A stretch of 64,000 nt of DNA from Alteromonadaceae bacterium (lineage in GTDB: Bacteria; Pseudomonadota; Gammaproteobacteria; Enterobacterales; Alteromonadaceae): assembly GCA_014872785.1 (NCBI GenBank), contig WKFJ01000020.1, forward strand, positions 1 through 64,000, in the 5' to 3' direction. Every line of letters starts with the position of its first letter. The first letter of the stretch is position 1. Shown piece by piece: positions 60,324 through 64,000 of this stretch. A program made the translations under genes and the position numbers. The notes under the pieces were generated by a model. That model did no database searches, was not told where the DNA came from, and worked only from the letters and a program-made list of their open reading frames with translations.

Positions 60324-60500
60324 TCAATTGTGGCCATTAAGATTATTAATAATATCAATGCATTCTTGGGCAGATCTGCACGGAGACACAAGCTCCCAGT
60401 CGCTAACCCCAGTGCCATAATCCTTGTAAACAAACCATAACGCTGACTTAAAAATATCTGAGGTTCTTCGATATTTATAGGAGAATTGATTTCTATTCAT
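60324..60500 (-). CDS. Small hypothetical protein, 58 aa
   Basis: Begins MNRNQFSYKYRRTSD, ends ECIDIINNLNGHN. Second gene of the same operon, 14 bases after the first. Too short for common ORF cut-offs. Confidence 0.6.
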   Translation of the reverse strand: MNRNQFSYKYRRTSDIFKSALWFVYKDYGTGVSDWELVSPCRSAQECIDIINNLNGHN

Positions 60501-60514
60501 TATCTTGCCTGATG

Positions 60515-60778
60515 TTAAAAATTGGGATTGATATTATTGTCTAGCCATTCAATGAGAGCTGTCCTTTGCTCGCTTTGATTGTCTTTCCACGCTTGCAGTA
60601 GATTTTCCGCATAGTCCTTTAGCGATTGCTTTCTTTTATCTGAAAGCCTTAACACGTACATAAATGCACTTGCTTTGGCGAAAAGCAATTGGGCTTTATC
60701 AGCCTGTTCAGCCTTGGTCTTCAATGCCAAGACATACCATTTAATCGCTAACCGGGTAACACCCACTTCTGACATCAT
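60515..60778 (-). CDS. Small helical hypothetical protein, 87 aa
   Basis: Helical with TPR-like regularity (KTKAEQADKAQLLFAKASAF). First gene of a three-gene operon. Confidence 0.6.
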   Translation of the reverse strand: MMSEVGVTRLAIKWYVLALKTKAEQADKAQLLFAKASAFMYVLRLSDKRKQSLKDYAENLLQAWKDNQSEQRTALIEWLDNNINPNF

Positions 60779-60816
60779 TTGCTATTCCTTATTTAGCCTT
60801 AAAACTCAAAACGTCG

Positions 60817-60887
60817 TTAAGATGTTCACCAGGTTAACAAGGCTTAAAGTTCACGCGACTGATTGGTTTCAGATTGAAACAATGTCA
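60817..60887 (-). repeat. 71-bp promoter block, copy 2
   Basis: Near-identical to 54374-54444; includes the palindrome GTTTCA-N3-TGAAAC at 60866-60880. Confidence 0.8.
60831..60867 (-). promoter_or_regulatory. Array promoter module 21
   Basis: Minus strand ACCAATCAGTCGC, 18 bases, TAACCT. Serves 60778-60169. Confidence 0.75.
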
Positions 60888-60921
60888 GGCCATTGTCCGA
60901 CTCTGACAACAGGCTTTAAAG

Positions 60922-62103
60922 TTAAATCACGTTCATTTCTGCTAGCTGGCTAATGGCTAATTGACGGCAATTTGGGCTTATTCGGCGTCTTACTATTTCT
61001 GTGAACGCCTGCAGCGCGATGCTCTCCGAATAGCCGTACGAGCAATCATCGAGATAACGCCAGACTTGGTCGTCGTCGCTGCACTTAAGAAGGATCTGCG
61101 GGTCTGCATGAAAAAATTCGCTAAAAAACACCACTTCAGAAGGGGTCATCAGCATTAATTCTGCGTGAATATTTCCTAGAAACTCGGTTTCATCATAATG
61201 CAGCCAATCACCGTGTAGAACACCAATCAATTTTTCATCTACTAAATGTCGATGCAGGTCGGTCAATAAGCGTCCTTGTCCGATATGCGCCCTGTGTCTG
61301 GTCGCATCACATGTCACAATGGCTGTATTACAAATGTGCTGAACTTTATAAAGCACTTGAGTTGGTTTCGAGCCTAAAAAGTGAATCCGATTCGGCAGGA
61401 TCTGTTTGCAAAATCTAAGAATGTCGTGCTCGGACAACGCTTCTGCATTCGACGGCAGTGCAACGCCAATTTTCCCGGCGGGTAACACATCTAGACACTG
61501 GTGATAATGTGTTTCTAACGATTGCATCCCTTTTTGCAAAGGCAATATCAATTCAGCCCCTGTTCCTTGGAGAGTAGCTATCCTATCTTTATATTGTCGC
61601 AACAGCGCTAATGAACCCTGTTGGTCGCCAATTTTGTCAGGGAGTACCAAGCTAACCAAGGATGGCTGTTTAGCTACACTGACAATATCTTCATAATGGT
61701 CAAATATGTCATCAAACTCTATATAATCCGCATGGGGAGCATTGGGATGCTTGATGTTATATCTAAAACGCTCATATTCGCCGTGATCCAACATTAAAAA
61801 GTTACCTGCTTTGACGTGCTCCTTAGCGAGAGACCTCACCGTTTCAGAGGATCGCCAAAGCGCGATGCATATTGGCACCCTGGCATCGCTGTAACCTTTA
61901 AAATCATTTGGTGACCGTTGGGTACCTGAGCGGTACAACAACACGTCGCTACTAAACCCGTCTACTTGACGATTGATATCAACAAGTCCTTCAATGACAT
62001 CATCAAGAGAGCGACACGCTTCGGACGTATCTAAGACTCGTGACGACAACCCAACATGGGGTTGCGCAGTGTTTTTCTCTTGGTCAAATAAACTAAATTG
62101 CAT
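60922..62103 (-). CDS. TGT/DpdA-like transglycosylase, possible 7-deazaguanine DNA modification enzyme
   Basis: The 393-residue product starts at ATG 62103 (MQFSLFDQEKN) behind GGAG. Landmarks of the tRNA-guanine transglycosylase barrel appear in order: FLMLDHGEYERF, LVLPDKIGD near residue 148, a helical section, KIGVALPSNAEALSE, NRIHFLGSKPTQ, and VTCDATRHR as the candidate nucleophile Asp. TGT enzymes swap guanine for a 7-deazaguanine; the DpdA subfamily does this in DNA of phages and mobile elements, protecting it from restriction. The typical TGT zinc site is not seen. No precursor biosynthesis genes lie nearby. Confidence 0.6.
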   Translation of the reverse strand: MQFSLFDQEKNTAQPHVGLSSRVLDTSEACRSLDDVIEGLVDINRQVDGFSSDVLLYRSGTQRSPNDFKGYSDARVPICIALWRSSETVRSLAKEHVKAGNFLMLDHGEYERFRYNIKHPNAPHADYIEFDDIFDHYEDIVSVAKQPSLVSLVLPDKIGDQQGSLALLRQYKDRIATLQGTGAELILPLQKGMQSLETHYHQCLDVLPAGKIGVALPSNAEALSEHDILRFCKQILPNRIHFLGSKPTQVLYKVQHICNTAIVTCDATRHRAHIGQGRLLTDLHRHLVDEKLIGVLHGDWLHYDETEFLGNIHAELMLMTPSEVVFFSEFFHADPQILLKCSDDDQVWRYLDDCSYGYSESIALQAFTEIVRRRISPNCRQLAISQLAEMNVI

Positions 62104-62128
62104 GGCCGCTCCTACTTTTAATGCCATC

Positions 62129-62165
62129 ACACTAACAGCAAAGCGAAACCACGCGACTGAACGGC
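62129..62165 (-). promoter_or_regulatory. Array promoter module 22
   Basis: Minus strand GCCGTTCAGTCGC, 18 bases, TAGTGT. Serves the TGT/DpdA-like gene; it lies just inside the longer ORF, which supports ATG 62103. Confidence 0.65.
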
Positions 62166-62172
62166 TCACCAA

Positions 62173-62964
62173 TCAGCTGGGCATTTCGAACCCTTCCATT
62201 TCATCAGGGGAATTGGCTAACACAAACGCAATCAGAGCATTAAACGCGTCCGGTGAGAAACAAACCTCGGTCTTATCTTTAAACCACACTAGATGCAATG
62301 CTTGTCCTTTTTGGCCAAACTTAGTGCGACTTGGCAGACTATCACGCATGACACTAAGCGATTCTAAAGCCTCGATGGCTTGGTCAAACACCACCACATT
62401 CATGGATTCACCGGTGACGGTTTGTAGCTCATCAAACAGCTTTTTAAGTGATGCAATGAATTGTCTTTGGGCATACGTGGAGCCGTAGCGCGTAACGGTG
62501 CACACTACCCCGCCAGAGCGCAAAAATGGTGCACTGCACTCTGATTGCAAATGCAGTTCTCGAATAAGCTCACCGGCAGACTCTTTGAGTCCTTCAGCTT
62601 CTAAAGAATTTGCATCATTAATCAAACGCTGTGATAACGCTTCCCAATCCACTGCTTCAAGCCTACCTAGCTCGGTGGCGTTCTGTGTATAACTTTCGTA
62701 GTTTTCAGGTGTTAAACAAGACAGTGATTCGCCCTGGTGCACGGCAGTAAGTTCGCTACAAATTTCCTTGTGCATTTTGGCGTAAACTGACCGAATGAAA
62801 TCGACACGACACGGTATTTCCGCTTGTTCGTAGCGGCAAAACGCATTGACTGAGCTCACGCTTTGTTGAAGGTGCTCAAACGCCGACACTGCCTTTTGTG
62901 CGCCTTGGTTAAAATAAGTCTTTAGCTGCCCTGCTACATTTTCTTGTTTAATATCAATAATCAT
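62173..62964 (-). CDS. Hypothetical protein
   Basis: The 263-residue product is helical in its first half and has TRYGSTYAQRQFIASLKKLF and LHLVWFKDKTEVCFSPDAFN near its C-terminus, faintly like DUF4942. It overlaps the upstream 80-aa gene by four bases. Function unknown. Confidence 0.6.
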   Translation of the reverse strand: MIIDIKQENVAGQLKTYFNQGAQKAVSAFEHLQQSVSSVNAFCRYEQAEIPCRVDFIRSVYAKMHKEICSELTAVHQGESLSCLTPENYESYTQNATELGRLEAVDWEALSQRLINDANSLEAEGLKESAGELIRELHLQSECSAPFLRSGGVVCTVTRYGSTYAQRQFIASLKKLFDELQTVTGESMNVVVFDQAIEALESLSVMRDSLPSRTKFGQKGQALHLVWFKDKTEVCFSPDAFNALIAFVLANSPDEMEGFEMPS

Positions 62965-63203
62965 TTTTTAACTCCTGATGCTGCTTTTTCTACAATGACT
63001 GTGCTGGTGGAGCCAAAAGCAAAGTGGTCAACGTATTCGGCGTGCTGGTGGACTACGCGGTCTAAATAGAAATGCCGCTTGCCATTTCTCACGCGCTGAC
63101 CAAGACACTTACAGACAATGGGTTTTTGTGCGCGCCCTGTGCGTAACGTCGCGGTCTTAGTTTGCTCGTCTACGTGAATGCTTAAACTGGGTAGTTCAGC
63201 CAT
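62961..63203 (-). CDS. Small beta-rich hypothetical protein, 80 aa
   Basis: Begins MAELPSLSIHVDEQ; strand-rich, with a basic KPIVCKCLGQRVRNGKRHFY segment. CAGGAGCGA precedes ATG 63203. First gene of a two-gene operon. Confidence 0.6.
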   Translation of the reverse strand: MAELPSLSIHVDEQTKTATLRTGRAQKPIVCKCLGQRVRNGKRHFYLDRVVHQHAEYVDHFAFGSTSTVIVEKAASGVKK

Positions 63204-63235
63204 GCTTATCGCTCCTGTGTCATCTCACTTTCAAT

Positions 63236-63272
63236 AGATTATCGCGAACTGGTGATAGGGCGACTCAATGGT
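63236..63272 (-). promoter_or_regulatory. Array promoter module 23
   Basis: Minus strand ACCATTGAGTCGC, 18 bases, TAATCT. Serves 63203. Confidence 0.75.
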
Positions 63273-63279
63273 CACCCCT

Positions 63280-64000
63280 TTAGGCGGCGCTGCCGTATAG
63301 GACGTCAGGATCTAAGAATTGACACAGCACAATTAAATCAGCATTTGAAAGCTTCGCTTTAAAAAGCCCAAACAAACGAGGTTGGAAGTTCACCAGCAAG
63401 GCAAAGCGTTGAAGTACTTCTCGCGTGATGGTCGCGCCATCGAAGAACCGGTATTCATAGTCGTAGTCACGAAGCCATGCAGCTAAGGATTGCAGAACCT
63501 CATTATCAAGCGCTGACAGCATTTCTAATCGACTCTCGAAATGTGTATTTACAAGCAAACCAAAATGACACGCACGTAAGTTTTCTAACCTAATCTCTTC
63601 CGAGATCAAATTTAATGGCAAACGGCACACTTCTTCTGGCAAATGTGTCGCCATTAGGCTGACATGCTTGGGCGTCAGTTTTTCAATTATCGTCCCAAAG
63701 TTATCGGCATAATCACGCTCTCTGGAAGGAAATAACGGCTTGACCAATAGCTCATCAATCATACTTTCAGTTAGTCTGTCATCCAAAGACGGAAGCTCGC
63801 TGCAGGCCTTAATCGACGCGTCAAGGTGCGCCTCGGTTACCCAAGCACGTGGCAAATCCCATACGCGCTCTGGTGCCGTCGCGATTATCTCTTGTATTTG
63901 ATAATCCGAAACGCTTATAAATTCTTCGTAATCTAACCGAGCCTCAAACAAGTTCATGGGGAAAGCTTGGCAGGCCAACTGATAGCTTTTGACGCGCTGC
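63280..64000 (-). CDS. Hypothetical protein, 5' end outside window
   Basis: The frame is open to the right edge; the apparent TTG start at 63978 is not needed. The visible ~240 residues are helical with repeated short motifs (LPEEVCRLPLNLISEE, LSALDNEVLQSLAAWL) like a Leu-rich solenoid. It ends just beyond module 23. No family recognised. Confidence 0.6.
   Translation of the reverse strand, partial: QRVKSYQLACQAFPMNLFEARLDYEEFISVSDYQIQEIIATAPERVWDLPRAWVTEAHLDASIKACSELPSLDDRLTESMIDELLVKPLFPSRERDYADNFGTIIEKLTPKHVSLMATHLPEEVCRLPLNLISEEIRLENLRACHFGLLVNTHFESRLEMLSALDNEVLQSLAAWLRDYDYEYRFFDGATITREVLQRFALLVNFQPRLFGLFKAKLSNADLIVLCQFLDPDVLYGSAA

Noticed and set aside
29608..64000. CRISPR array or integron cassette array
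   Set aside because: The repeats are promoter modules with fixed internal spacing and variable gene lengths between them; no regular spacers, attC sites or integrase were seen.

Overview
This window is a segment of a large conjugative element, most likely a plasmid, from a marine-type gammaproteobacterium. I base the host guess (Alteromonas, Vibrio, Shewanella or Pseudoalteromonas-like) on moderate GC content and on gene families that resemble the IncA/C plasmid and SXT/R391 ICE lineage. It carries a MobH-type relaxase, an F-type type IV secretion system (T4SS), a FlhDC-like master activator pair and a ParM-type partition gene. No integrase, rRNA, tRNA, CRISPR array or intact insertion sequence was seen, and the sequence alone cannot separate a plasmid from an integrated element.

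Layout. 1-9.5 kb (minus strand): traF, traH, two exported proteins and an unusually long traG that runs off the left edge with tandem repeats near its C-terminus. 9.6-10.5 kb (minus): FlhC/FlhD-like (SetCD/AcaCD-like) activator genes. 11.1-13.1 kb (plus): a zinc-ribbon plus VSR-like nuclease gene, probably cargo. 13.2-14.6 kb (minus): a small ParR-like partner and parM. 14.6-15.5 kb: a noncoding region with three imperfect repeats of about 135 bp, the best candidate for oriT and/or the centromere. 15.5-29.6 kb (plus): a MobI-like protein, an AcaB-like protein, traI, traD, a two-part unknown, a TraJ-like membrane protein, an S49 peptidase, traA pilin, then traL-E-K-B and a TrbI-like gene. traC, traV, traW, traU and traN are not in the window.

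29.6-64 kb is an accessory array of about 60 mostly small genes, nearly all on the minus strand. It includes hipBA, three membrane-tethered XRE regulators, a YopX gene split in two, a PcfJ-like protein, a tandem Xis-like protein, a lipoprotein-rich operon and a tRNA-guanine-transglycosylase/DpdA-like protein. The few plus-strand exceptions include a two-gene operon with acr-aca architecture (48.5-49.1 kb) and a 50-aa gene behind a perfect palindrome (43.7 kb).

Two regulatory systems can be read directly from the DNA. First, seven copies of a 30-bp dyad (TGTAGA...GGTA..TACC...TCTAGC), each exactly 25 bp upstream of a -10 hexamer when measured from the end of TCTAGC, precede traG, traF, parM, the mobI-like/traI operon, traA, traL and one accessory operon; the FlhDC-like pair is the obvious candidate activator. 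Second, about 23 copies of a different module (consensus ACCATNNAGTCGC, then exactly 18 bp, then a -10-like hexamer) precede the minus-strand accessory operons, as though the array were one regulon built from cassettes with a shared promoter. Start codons were moved from the longest ORF where a ribosome binding site or promoter position required it.
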